Positions 1-10,525 of a stretch of 64,000 nucleotides of DNA are shown one piece after another. The notes under the pieces were generated by a model, which did no database searches, had not been told where the DNA came from, and saw nothing but the letters and a program-made list of their open reading frames with translations. The DNA is from Costus lasius (taxonomy: Eukaryota; Streptophyta; Magnoliopsida; Zingiberales; Costaceae): the NCBI GenBank assembly GCA_027563935.2, contig CM050453.2, positions 83,984,665 through 84,048,664 on the forward strand. Direction: 5' to 3'. The position numbers were made by a program, and so were the translations under genes. Position 1 is the first letter of the stretch. Each line of letters begins with the position of its first letter.

Positions 1-663
1 CATTGTTCGCCTGAATGTGGAAGCCAACAGTTTTGAGATAAAGCCTGCACTACTTTCGATGGTTCAACAGAACCAATTTGGAGGCTCTCCCCTAGAAGAC
101 CCTTACATGCATTTGGCCATATTTTTAGAATATTGTGATACTTTTAAGATTAATGATGTTTCTACTGATGCAATTAAGCTAAGACTATTTTCTTTCTCTC
201 TCAGAGATCAGGCTAGAATGTGGTTGCATACTATACCATTTGCTTCAATCAGAACATGGGAAGAGCTTTCAGAAGCTTTCTTCTCTAAATACTTCCCTCA
301 TAGTAAGACAATTCAGTTGAGGATTCATATTACAAGTTTTATGCAGAAAGATGGAGAATCACTCTATGAAGCATGGGACAGATTTAAAGAACTTCAAAGA
401 ATATGCTCACATCATGGACTTCAAAAATGAGTAATTGTTCACACTTTTTATAATGGTCTAAATTATAACACGAGGGTTATTGTTGATGCAGCTGCTGACA
501 GGGCTTTGATGAATATGACTGTGGATGATTCCATGAACCTGCTAGAGGATATGACCCTCAATCACAATCAATGGTCAGGTGAGAGAGTTAACTCATATAG
601 AGCTGCAACTCCAAGTAAGTATGATTTGCATGAATTGAACTTGTTAGCTGCGAAGGTAGATAC
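1..663 (+). pseudogene. Athila-type Ty3/gypsy gag fragment
   Basis: This is part of a retrotransposon capsid (Gag) protein. The frame from about 17 to 430 reads NNFEIKP-like, then a block ending in [22 protein letters not shown], which is typical of Athila/Tat Gag. The same protein occurs at 58808-60107, where the matching position after GLQK is Trp; here it is TGA (428-430), so the frame is broken by a TGG-to-TGA change. Homology resumes after the stop through EDMTLNHNQWSGER (about 545-595) and ends abruptly at 663, where the LTR of the next element begins. No primer site or LTR of this element lies in the window, so it is a fragment whose 5' part lies to the left. I see no continuation beyond the inserted element. 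Confidence 0.85.
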
Positions 664-2786
664 TGTTATGCCCCAGAGCATCCACCGGAACCTACGCCGG
701 GAATCCCGAGCCGCGGGACGCAACAACACTGTACCTGACAAGACAACACAGAAAACCGTGAGGTACGGGACAGAATAATATATTATAACAAAGGTCAACC
801 CGGCCACAAATATCCATAAGTCAAACCCACAGACAGATACAAGACCGGCACAATGGTCAATAGAACCAACAACGCGACCGGCGCAGCGGTCGACAAACTA
901 AACAGATAACGAGACCGGCGCATCGGTCAATAAGTCCAACAGATAATACGATCGGCGCAGCGGTCACAAGACTAATACAACAAAACATAATAACAACAAC
1001 ACTGACTCATATGCAACTCAAACCCACCCAGACTGGTGGTCACAAACTATCTATCTAATCTGCTCCAGAAGGAGCCGCGCCAGAACCTGGAGGCAAATCA
1101 AAGGGGGTTAGCCGGAGGCTAAGTAGGGATATCACAAAGTATATGGTGCATGTTCATGTAGGAGAAGTTACCAAGAACTATAACCAAGGCTCTACATCTC
1201 CCATATAGAGTATAGTCAAACTCAAATACGTATCAATATACGTGTCAACATACACAGGTAGAAAAACTGGGAGCTGATACAACATTGGTCCATGACCCTC
1301 AACTCTATAAACATAGAGTGGTCTACGACCCACAACTCTATAAAGTAGAGTAGTCCCTACCGATGGCTCCCCGAACGGTAGAGACGACTGTCCGTCGACA
1401 GCCCGCTAGTGTAGCGTCCTACACTCAGTACAACCCCTCACTGGGCTGATATCAGACCTCAAGCCTATAACATCGGACTCTCTCTGTCAAACACTACCAC
1501 AGAGACGATCACACAGCGTCTCAACAGAAATATCACAGGCAGTATCCGAGGTATACTGGACTATCTATCGCTAGATATCCAGCCCTCAAGGTATGTATAC
1601 ATAACTACCAACTACCAATAAACATGCAATAACAAAATACTCATACCGTGTTTCATGCAACAGGTTATGTCAACAGGAATCTAACTCAGAGCAGAACAGG
1701 AATCAGATAGTAATCAACAGTAATATCAACAATAAGGAGGTGCCACTAATCTACACATGTGGTTGGCACCAAAACAAAGGAGAGAGGTAGAATCCCTACC
1801 TCAAACAGTAGACAACAGATAAGATCCAACCAGCACAGTCACAGGTATCAGTCAACAGATCCTAACAGGGTAAATCATGTATAAGTCCATGTATCTGTTT
1901 AATCCATTTTACACATAATAATCATTTAACACGCTAATCCGAGTTTATTATGTTAATCAGATCAGATCAAGTTCGTTTAATACATGCCTATGCATGCGTT
2001 CGTATAGGTATATACGGAGAGAGATCAGGTACTAACCTAGTTCACAGCCACGTGCGAACATGAATACCACCAAGGTCGTCGGAATACGCTAGAACCAACC
2101 CAGAATACACGGAATAAGGTGTCGGCACGAAAACCAAAGTTTGCCGGAACAGTAGCGCCGCCGCTACAATATCGCCGGAAAGTTCGCCGGAGTTCGCAAA
2201 TCACCGGAAAACAGAGGGAAAACCTCGCCAGGCAACACAGAAGCTTGCCTGAGTGATAGCGTCGCCGGAAGTCCTCGTTCAAAGCACCAGTGACCAAGCC
2301 CTAGCTCGCCGGATGTGAAGGCGAGAGAAGCAGCAGGCTGAGTCGGAGTAGCAGGTCGGCGCCAGAAGAAGGAGAGGGGTTAGAGAGTTCGCCGGTGCAG
2401 GAAGGTGGAGTCCGTAGGCATTCGTGTTCGACCCAACCGCACCGCACGATCACGCGAGCGAAGGAAGAAAGCGACGCCAAACCAGTTCGCAGGGCCTTCA
2501 AGCTTCGTTGATGCCGGCAGGGAAGTACACCGAAGCAACCGCCGGAGGCAGGTGGACTGGCGTGGGAAAGCAAGCGAAGCCGAAGGAAGAAATGGCACAA
2601 GCGCTCATTCGGTGAGGGAAGACGTGCGGCGCAGGGGAAGAAATAAAGGGGAGGGAGCGGCTGGTTCACGAGCAGAGGGTGCATGGGCTCCCATCACCAT
2701 AAATGGAAACGTCCCATTAATACCAATTTAATGCAACCCTCGAGCTCCCCAATTTAATGCAGCCCTTGGGCTCCCTAGACGTAACA
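664..2786 (-). repeat. 3' LTR of the Tekay-like element (complete, 2123 bp)
   Basis: The sequence begins TGTTATGCCCC and ends ACGTAACA, so the termini are inverted TGTTA/TAACA. Its first ~1460 bp match 7726-9203. The rest (about 2127-2786) is GC-rich and gives long open frames on both strands, which I treat as chance. It is immediately followed by the polypurine tract complement, which fixes the inner boundary. Confidence 0.88.
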
Positions 2787-2797
2787 TTCTCCCCACC
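2787..2797 (-). other. Polypurine tract of the Tekay-like element
   Basis: On the minus strand this reads GGTGGGGAGAA directly before the LTR terminus TGTTA. It primes plus-strand DNA synthesis and defines the LTR boundary at 2786. Confidence 0.85.
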
Positions 2798-2883
2798 TTA
2801 AAAAAATTTGGTCCACCAAATTCAAACACATTTATTAACGGTGAACAACACATGATTACATAACACGCGTACGCGTACAAGGA

Positions 2884-4181
2884 CTACTCATCAACATACG
2901 TGCTCTCCGGAAACAGATCCGGATGGTTCTTCATAAACTCATCCTCACGCTCCCAAGTGGCCTCATCCTCAGGATGATTCTTCCACTTAACTTTGATCAT
3001 ATTGATAACCTTATTTCTCAATCGGTGCTCTTTACGGTCTAAAATCTCAACAGGCATTTCCGAATATGTGGCATCCTGTCTGACATGAATAGCACCATGC
3101 ACCAAAACATGTAAAGGGTCCGCTATATACTTACGTAGCATTGACACGTGGAACACTGGGTGAATGTGCGAGTACATCGGCGGGAGTGCTAACCGATAGG
3201 CAACGGGTCCAACTCTCTCTAGTATCTCAAATGGGCCAACATACCGTGGAGCCAATTTACCAGAATACCCGAATCTAGTCGTACCTTTCTTCGGAGAAGT
3301 CCGAAGAAATACGTGATCGCCGATGTCAAACTCGAGAGGACGTCGTCTTTTATCCGCATAATTTTTCTGTCGGCTTTGGGCAGTTAGTAATCTCTGCCTA
3401 ATGATTTGGACCCTTTCAGCATCCAATTCCATCATAGCTGTTCCCAACACACGACTCTCACCAGCTTCGTCCCATAGCACCGGAGATATACACTTCCTAC
3501 CATACAAAGCCTCGAAAGGTGTCATCTGGATCACCGAATGATAACTATTGTTATAAGCGAATTCCACTAAGTGTAGGTGTAACTCCCAACCGTCCATAAA
3601 GTCCAAGGTAATAGCTCGGAGCATATCCTCTAGTGTCTGAATAGTTCGCTCCGATTGGCCGTCCGTCTGCGGGTGATACGCAGTACTAAATCGTAGCTCA
3701 GTTCCCAGAGCTTTCTGTAAGCTGCCCCAAAACCTAGACATGAACCGTGGGTCTCTGTCAGAAATAATGCTGGCAGGACCCCATGTAGCCGTACAATCTC
3801 CTGACAATATAGCCTTGCCAGCTTGTCCATAGAGTAATTCTTTCTTATAGGTATGAAGTGGGCAGACTTGGTCAACTGGTCAACGATTACCCAAATCGAG
3901 TCGTGGCTACTGCGCGACCTCGGAAGATCCGTCACGAAGTCCATGGTAATATGTTTCCATTTCCACTCCGGAATAGGAATACTCTGCAACAGTCCTGAAG
4001 GTTTCTTATGCTCAATCTTCACTTGCTGGCATACCAAACAGTGTCCAACATATTCTGCCACGTCTCTCTTCATTCATTCCCACAAGTAAGATTTTCACAG
4101 ATCCCTATACATCTTCGTAGCACTAGGATGTACTACAAACCTCGATTGTGTGCCTCATCCATTAATTCGTCTTTAATCACT
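2884..4181 (-). pseudogene. Integrase and chromodomain portion of Tekay-like pol
   Basis: This part encodes the integrase zinc-binding region (CLVCQQVK near 4030), the catalytic core (MDFVTDLPRS, then SDRDPRF and the YHPQTDGQSERT stretch), the C-terminal region (KLAPRYVGPFEILERV) and a final chromodomain (PVEILDRKEHR...KWKNHPEDEATWE, about 2905-3060). Chromodomains guide integration to particular chromatin. The frame shifts near 3780-3790, between VRLHG and the catalytic SDRD, and the segment between 4073 and 4181 carries further stops. The three parts together would give a full-length enzyme, but the gene as it stands is dead. The chromodomain frame is open from 3807 to 2884. Confidence 0.88.
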
Positions 4182-5520
4182 TCAGGTACACAGAGGCGGG
4201 TCCCAACATCTGATCACACCCTGATCATCCTGGGTAAATTCTGGTCTTTTACCCTTTGTAATCACAGACTGTAAATACCAATCATTCGGTTGAGCCTCAA
4301 TGATTTTCTGCACAATTAAGGATTGCGCCATCATAACTGCCAAACATCCGCGCTCAGTAGGACATATAATTTCAACTCCTAAGTCTGCCACCTGTCTAGC
4401 CAACTCCATCGGAGTTACTCGTAAATGAGTTAATACCCCAGCAGTCTTTCTACTTAAGGCATCAGCTACCACATTGGCTTTTCCCGGGTGGTAATTAATC
4501 GTACAATCATAATCTTTAAGGAATTCCACCCATCTACGTTGTCTCATATTCAATTCCTTCTGTGAAAATAAATATTTCAAACTTTGATGATCCGTAAATA
4601 CCTCAAAGGTAACGCCGTATAAATAGTGTTGCCAAATCCTGAGGGCGAATACCACGGCAGCTAACTCCAAGTCATGTACTGGATAATTCTTCTCATGCTC
4701 TTTCAAATGACGTGAGGCATACGCAATAACCTTATCATACTGCATTAATACAGCAACTAAACCTTGAAAAGATGCATCTGTATATACTGTATACCCCTCG
4801 TCACCTTTTGGAAGAACCAGTATAGGTGCACTGACAAGTCTTCTTTTCAATTCCATGAAACTATTTTCACAATTTTCATCCCAAAAGAATTTCACTTCTT
4901 TCTTCGTCAGATTCGTGAGTGGACCAACAATTTTAGAAAAACTTTCGACGAATTTTCGATAATACCCAGCTAATCCCAGAAAACTCCGAACCTCAGATAC
5001 AGTCTTCGGACTTTCCCATTCCACAATAGCCTTAATTTTCTCAGGATCAACTGTCACGCCTTCGCCAGAAATCACATGGCCTAAGAAGGTAACTTCACTT
5101 AACCAAAACGCACACTTGCTATACTTAGCATATAATTGTTCTCTTCTAAGTGTTTCAAGCACAAGTCTAAGATGTCCCTTATGCTCTGCTCTACTCCGAG
5201 AATAGATCAATATATCATCAATAAAAACCACCACGAACCGGTCCAAATAATTAATGAAAACCCGGTTCGTCATATCCATAAAAGCTGCCGGAGCATTAGT
5301 TAGACCAAAGGGCATGACAAGAAATTCATAATGCCCGTAACATGTTCGAAAAGTAGTTTTCGGCACATCCTCACCACGAATCCTCAATTGGTGATACCCA
5401 GACCTCAAATCAATCTTCGAATATACACAAGTACCCTTGAGCTGATCAAACAAATCATCAATCCGCAGCAAAGGGTACTTATTCTTCACGGTAACTGCAT
5501 TCAACTGTCTGTAGTCAATA
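4182..5520 (-). pseudogene. Reverse transcriptase and RNase H portion of Tekay-like pol
   Basis: The uninterrupted 440-residue frame contains RT motifs in order: [26 protein letters not shown], the catalytic [22 protein letters not shown], then the tether and RNase H ([52 protein letters not shown]). Catalytic residues look intact. The frame ends at 4182 because of a frameshift: the amino acids expected next ([22 protein letters not shown]) lie in another frame at about 4130-4190. At the 5' side an in-frame TGA near 5524 replaces an Arg codon in the conserved F-R-x-C-I-D-Y-R motif. Confidence 0.92.
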
Positions 5521-5525
5521 CATAG

Positions 5526-6300
5526 TCAGAATGAACCATCCTTCTCCTTCACAAACAAGACAGAAGCACCCCAGGGAGATGCACTGGGTCTAATAAATCC
5601 CTTATCAAGAAGCTCCTGTAATTGTACCTTCAACTCCTCAAGTTCACGTGGCGCCATCCGATAGGGTGCCTTGGAGATAGGCGCCGTGCCAGGCTGGAGG
5701 TCAATAGTAAAATCAACAGCCCTGCTTGGGGGCAATCCAGGAAAATCCTCAGGAAATACATCAAGAAATTTCCTGACAACTGACACACGTTCTATAGGGA
5801 TGGAGGTCTGACCACCCGTATCAATAATAGACATTAGAAAACCATGATACCCACGGCTAAGTAACCTCCTAGCTTGCATAGCAGAGATAATAGGAGCAAT
5901 CTGACCAGATACTCTAGTAAATGTGAATGTCCTATAATCATGACTTTTGAATACCACCGTGTAGTCATCGCAATCAACCACCACACGGTTATAAGAAAGC
6001 CAATTCATCCCAAGAATGATCTCGAAATCTAAGAACTCTAGTAACATCATATCCGAGTAGATAATCAGTCCGTTGAAACTCAGAGGGCACTGCTGTACCT
6101 CTAAGTAAGAACGTAATGTACCCACCAGAGGGTACAGATATAGTCATATTATGCTGAGAGAAAACCGGCTCTAATCCCAACTTTTTCACAAAAGCATACG
6201 AAATAAAGGAGTGCGAGCTACCAGTATCTATCAGTAAGCATGCAGGTGTATCAAATACTGAAATTATACCTCGCATAACATTGCATGTCTTGCGCTGGGC
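5526..6300 (-). pseudogene. Protease and N-terminal RT portion of Tekay-like pol
   Basis: The frame 6276-5989 shows a retropepsin active site (LLIDTGSSHSFIS, near 6210-6245) and the flap region. It shifts near 6100 into the frame 6125-5526, which contains ILGMNWL, the linker DVFPEDFPGLPP, and the start of RT (LLDKGFIRPSASPWGASVLF). The TGA at the end separates it from the RT frame. The protease matures the polyprotein in intact relatives. The frameshift and the stop make this copy non-functional. Confidence 0.87.
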
Positions 6301-6405
6301 ATCCTGCTCAGTCAGCGCATAGGCCTGGCCAGTCGTGGGGGTCTGTTGCGGTCTGCCTTGGGGAGTCAGTGTAGTGTGACTGTGGCGAGGAGGTCGAGGT
6401 TGTTC

Positions 6406-7560
6406 TCATCGAGTAGGTGGAGCAGATCTCTGCGTACTAGGGGCAACCTGTGGCTGCTTACTCCTATTTGGGCAGTGGCTCTTGTAGTGGCCCATCTCAT
6501 GACAGTAATGGCACTGAATATACAGGAGTGGGCAGTCCCGGCAGATATGGCCCACCTCCCCACACTGATAGCAGACCCTTAGGTCAGGAGAAGATCCAAT
6601 GCTTGGCGGAGGTGACTGGATGGATCGCCTAGACACGGACCCAGGGGCCCATGATTTCCGGCCCGGTTGGATCGAACGAGCACCAGGTCGCTGCATATGT
6701 GGACTCCGGCTTGCAGATAAACCAGAATCTCTAGCGTGGCTAGATGCGAACGCCTTGCCCTTGTGGCCCTTCAGTTCAATGGCCTTCTCATTCTTCTCAG
6801 TGCGGCAGGCCATAGCAACGACGGCCCAAAAATCCTCAGGTGGCGCTGAATTAGTTCCCCGAGCAATAAGGGGATCCAGCCCACGAATAAAGTGACTCGA
6901 CCGAGCCACAGTAGTAGGTACCATCTCCGGAAACATCTTCGCCAGTAGCTGAAATTCCGCTAAGTGCTCGTCAACCGAATGATTGTTCTGCTCCAAGGTC
7001 ATAAAGTTATGTCGTAGAGTCTCCCGTGCCGTCTCTAGGAAATACTCAGTGTGGAAAGCCTCACAGAAGACCTTCCAATCATAACGAGCCACGCCAACCG
7101 TGTGTTCGAGTCCCTCGAACCAATCCTTGGCGTCGTCAGAGAAGAAATAGACAGCCAACATAACCCGTTGATCATTAGGGCACTGTAATATGTTCAAAGT
7201 GTCTGTTACACTTTGCAGCCATCAGTTCGCTTCCTTCGGGTCCGGTTGCCCAGAGAACACTCCAAATCTTCGCTCCCCCATTGTAGTAAAGCAAGATGCT
7301 AACTCCAACGCTGCAATCGAGGGAGTTTCACGCGCTCTATGCCGAGGTGGTTCTTGGACCGGGGGTTCTTGAGCACATCGCCTGCTTCCAACCTCACTAA
7401 CATTGTCATCGTACAGAGCCCGCGGAGCGGCCACAGAAGGTTCCACCCTTCTCTCACTGTCAGAACTGGATGCCCTCCGCATCCAACTAAGTGGGACACT
7501 TAATGCTTCGCGGGCCAATCCCGCCATACGCCCGAGACGAGAAGTCCTTTTTGGTGCCAT
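6406..7560 (-). pseudogene. Gag of Tekay-like element, two CCHC zinc knuckles
   Basis: The start codon is taken at 7560-7558 (MAPKRTSR...), about 150 bp inside the primer site. The N-terminal part runs to a TGA near 7220 and resumes at 7197 with the capsid core (YFFSDDAKDWFEGLE, YDWKVFCEAFHTEYF). Two consecutive zinc knuckles follow: CYQCGEVGHICRDC and CHYCHEMGHYKSHC, both with CX2CX4HX4C spacing (about 6465-6560). The C-terminal frame ends at a TGA at 6406 before the protease. One stop lies inside Gag and one between Gag and protease; the latter is in frame, so the ancestral polyprotein was probably continuous. Confidence 0.88.
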
Positions 7561-7708
7561 TTCCTGTGACGCACCAACAACAAGTAAAGGACTACATTAA
7601 GTAAGATCACGGTTTATCGAAATCAGATGCGAGTAATACTAACGCGATCTTAAATCCTAGTGTTTGATCTTAAGTCCTTAAGTCAGACACAAGATCCTAA
7701 ACCAAACC

Positions 7709-7720
7709 CCTCTAACACCA
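7709..7720 (-). other. Primer binding site of the Tekay-like element
   Basis: The minus strand reads TGGTGTTAGAGG five bases inside the 5' LTR. It matches 9 of 12 bases of the usual initiator-methionine primer site (TGGTATCAGAGC), so it is probably a degenerate iMet site. Confidence 0.7.
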
Positions 7721-7725
7721 CTAAT

Positions 7726-9203
7726 TGTTACGCCCCAAAGCGCCCACCGGAACCTACGCCGGGAATCCCGGGCCTTGGGACGCAACAACATTGTACCTGA
7801 CAAGACAACACAGAAAATCACGAGGTATAGGACAGAATAATATATTATAACAAAGGCCAACCCGGCCACAAATATCCATAAGTCAAACCCACAGACAGAT
7901 ATAAGACCGGCATAGCAGTCAACAGAACCAACAACGCAACCGGCGCAGTGGTCGACAAACTAAACAGATAACGAGACCGGCGCAGCGGTCAATAAGTTCA
8001 ACAGATAATACGACCAGCGCAGCAGTCACAAGACTGATACAACAAAACATAATAACAACAACACTGACTCATATGCAACTCAAACCCACCTAGACTGGTG
8101 GTCACAAACTATCTATCTAATCTGCTCCAGAAGGAGCCGCGCCAGAACCTAGAGGCAAATCAAAGGAGGTTAGCCGGAGGATAAGTAGGGATATCACAAA
8201 GTATATGGTGCGTGTTCAAGTAGGAGAAGTTACCAAGAACTAAAACCAAGACTCTACATGTCCCATATAGAGTATAGTCAAACTCAAATACGTATCAATA
8301 TACGTGTCAACATACACAGGTAGAAAAACTGGGAGCTGATACAGCATTGGTCCATGACCCTCAACTCTATAAACATAGAGTGGTCTACGACTCATAACTC
8401 TATAAAGTAGAGTAGTCCCTACCGATGGCTCCCCGAACGGTAGGGACGACTATCCGTCGACAGCCCGCTAGTGTAGCGTCCTACACTCAGTACAACCCCT
8501 CACTGGGCTGATATCAGAACTCAAGCCCATAACATCGGACTCTCTCGGTCAAACACTATCACAGAGACGATCACACAACGTCTCAACAAAAATATCATAG
8601 GTTGTATCCGAGGTATACTGGACTATCTATCGCTAGATATCCAGCCCTCAAGGTATGTATACATAACTTATACCACCTACCAACTACCAATAAACATGCA
8701 ATAACAAAATACTCATACCGTGTTTCATGCAACAGGTTATGTCAACAGGAATATAACTCAGATCAAAATGGGAATCAGATAGTAATCAACAGTAATATCA
8801 ACAATAAGGAGGTGCCACTAATCTACACATGTGGTTGGCACCGAAACAAAGGAGAGAGAGGTAGAATCCCTACCTCAAACAGTAGACAACAGAACAGATC
8901 CAACCAGCACAGTCACAGGTATCAGTCAACAGATCCTAACAAGATAAATCATGTATAAGTCCATGTATTCCGTTTAATCCATTTTACACATAATAATCAT
9001 TTAACACGCTAATCCGAGTTTATTATGTTAATCATATCAGATCAAGTTTGTTTAATACATGCCTATGCATGCATTCGTATAGGTATCTACGGAGAGAGAT
9101 CGGGTACTAACCTAGTCTGTAGCCACATGCGAACGTGAATACCACCAAGGTTGTCGGAATACACTAGAACCAACCCATAATACACAGAATAAGGCGTCGG
9201 CAC
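7726..9203 (-). repeat. 5' LTR of the Tekay-like element, truncated
   Basis: It starts TGTTACGCCCC and is colinear with 664-2126 with many substitutions and small indels. Identity stops after CGTCGGCAC at about 9203, so roughly 650 bp of the LTR are missing. The sequence that follows is unrelated and looks like a LINE tail, which suggests an illegitimate deletion joined the two. Confidence 0.85.
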
Positions 9204-9402
9204 TTGCAATATGTGTGAGTTGATCTGGGTTCGAATAGATTATGATGTACGCATGGTCCATGCGATTGCAAAATTCAGGGGAAGCTTTGTCAAAAATTTT
9301 TCCAGGACCCCAAGTGTGAGGATGGACACGAGTGATTGTACATAAATTGTATCCATACTTTTAATCAATAATATATCCTTCTTGCCTTTGACAAAAAAAA
9401 AA
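9204..9402 (+). mobile_element. Possible LINE 3' end with poly(A)
   Basis: The stretch ends in a poly(A) run (about 9391-9400) preceded by an AATCAATAATATATCC-like stretch typical of plant L1 tails. No conserved protein motif is readable, so assignment rests on the tail only. Its left end is the broken LTR junction. Confidence 0.35.
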
Positions 9403-10074
9403 TTCAATTTCTTCAAAATATTGTCAAAAATATAGGGAAATAACCTGTATTTCACAAACAATCAAAAAATAGTGAAGATTCTGAACTTAATGGAAAAAGA
9501 TTCAAAATAATAGGATAAAAGCAAGACTTAAGCCTAAAAAGAGCACATAAATAAGACTTTAAATCCATTAGAAATAACGCTCATCAAGAAATCCAACAAG
9601 CGGATTGAGATTTGAGAGGTGGGTTTAGTAACTCTGCATTTACGAGAACAAGAGTGAGTTTCCCTTCTTCCTAGTTACTGTCTCAGGTGAGTTCCCTGAG
9701 AGAACACTGCCTCCATTCTCGCGATTCTTCTCCTTCTTCACCGTCGTCGACGACGGTCTAGCGAAGATGGCTTCCTACGGCGAAGAGGGCTGAGGGAGGA
9801 GGCAACGAGGCCTCTCGCTACCACACGTCAAACTCCCCTCCATGGTCTTCTTCTCCGGCGGCAGCATTCGACGCACGATAATGACAAAAGATGAACGCGC
9901 TGAGGCATTCGCTTCGAGGCAGAAAGTCAATTTTGACTTTGGTCAAAATTGATTTTGGAGCGAGAACTGATTTCGGCTACGAAATCAGAGACGACAATAG
10001 CGAAAAATTTGATTTCGGTGTGGTTCGAGGCAGGTAAGTGCTGATGTGGAGCAGGGAGGAATTAGGGCGTGACA
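9403..10074 (+). repeat. LTR end fragment, related to the elements at 14553-19461
   Basis: The segment ends AGGGCGTGACA at 10074, the same type of terminus as the LTRs ending at 18103 (GGTGTGACA) and 19461 (GGCGTGACA). Near its end it carries the same hairpin (9928-9951). Its left boundary is uncertain; 9403-9640 is AT-rich and may be something else. There is no matching LTR start or target duplication, so it is a truncated LTR. Confidence 0.6.
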
Positions 10075-10084
10075 CTAGGGCTAA

Positions 10085-10170
10085 CAGTGTATTACATGAT
10101 GCCATTGTGAAGATGTCAATTAACTATTGCTAAAAGTAGCAATGCAAGAAATATGGTATGTTATTTTCAA
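10085..10170. repeat. Fragment of the recurring AT-rich block
   Basis: This stretch closely matches about 36897-36985 (TTACATG...GCAATGCAAGAAATATGGTATG). It is part of the shared 3' flank of the RLP copies. Confidence 0.6.
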
Positions 10171-10204
10171 AATAGTATTACTTATGGTTGTTGGAGTAAT
10201 GTAT

Positions 10205-10275
10205 TTACTAGTTTAATGTTTGCATTGGACAAACTGAATTCTACAATAGGGTTATATAACTTGAGCCACTCTAAA
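10205..10275 (-). pseudogene. RLP leucine-rich-repeat fragment downstream of P1
   Basis: On the minus strand the frame reads WLKLYNPIVEFSLSNAN, which corresponds to WLKSHNSIIKINLSNTS inside P1 (about 11830-11900). A longer version lies at 37400-37575 downstream of P2. It is a small relic of an earlier tandem RLP copy. Confidence 0.55.
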
Positions 10276-10395
10276 AGCAAATACATCTTCATTGGTACAA
10301 AAAAAAAAGAAAAAAAAAGGTAGTGATAGTTCAAAGAAACAAGAAGTTTAGCTAGTGACAAAGTTTCTCTAAGTATTGTAGATTTTACATCCATC

Positions 10396-10525
10396 TATTT
10401 AGCCTTAACTTGATTAACACATAAGATTTATCATATATTCTATCAACCATCAAGAAATAATATTTAGCCTTAACTTGATTAACACATAAGATTTATCATA
10501 TATTCTATCAACCATCAAGAAATAA
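10396..10525 (-). repeat. 65-bp tandem duplication at the P1 stop codon
   Basis: The block TTTAGCCTTAACTTGATTAA... occurs twice with a 65-bp period (AGCC at 10401 and 10466). The upstream copy carries the end of the P1 reading frame. The duplication changes the last residues and makes the stop fall at 10450. Confidence 0.85.

Larger units (their letters stand above)
664..9203 (-). mobile_element. Ty3/gypsy chromovirus, Tekay/Del-like, decayed
   Basis: This is an LTR retrotransposon lying on the minus strand. In plus coordinates it reads 3' LTR (664-2786), polypurine tract, integrase plus chromodomain, RNase H and reverse transcriptase, protease, Gag, primer binding site, and a truncated 5' LTR (7726-9203). 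The LTR ends are TGTTA...TAACA in the left copy. The C-terminal chromodomain and domain order place it among chromoviruses; the Tekay/Del clade is my inference from Gag and RT style. At least four in-frame stops and two frameshifts make it inactive. It is inserted in the Athila-type gag at 663; no target duplication can be tested because the right LTR is cut off. Confidence 0.88.

Noticed and set aside
2301..2731. Overlapping frames of about 100-127 codons inside the Tekay-like LTR
   Set aside because: GC-rich LTR sequence with open frames on both strands and no known domain.
8602..8958. 118-codon frame in the right Tekay-like LTR
   Set aside because: The matching place in the left LTR is not conserved as an open frame, and no motif is present.
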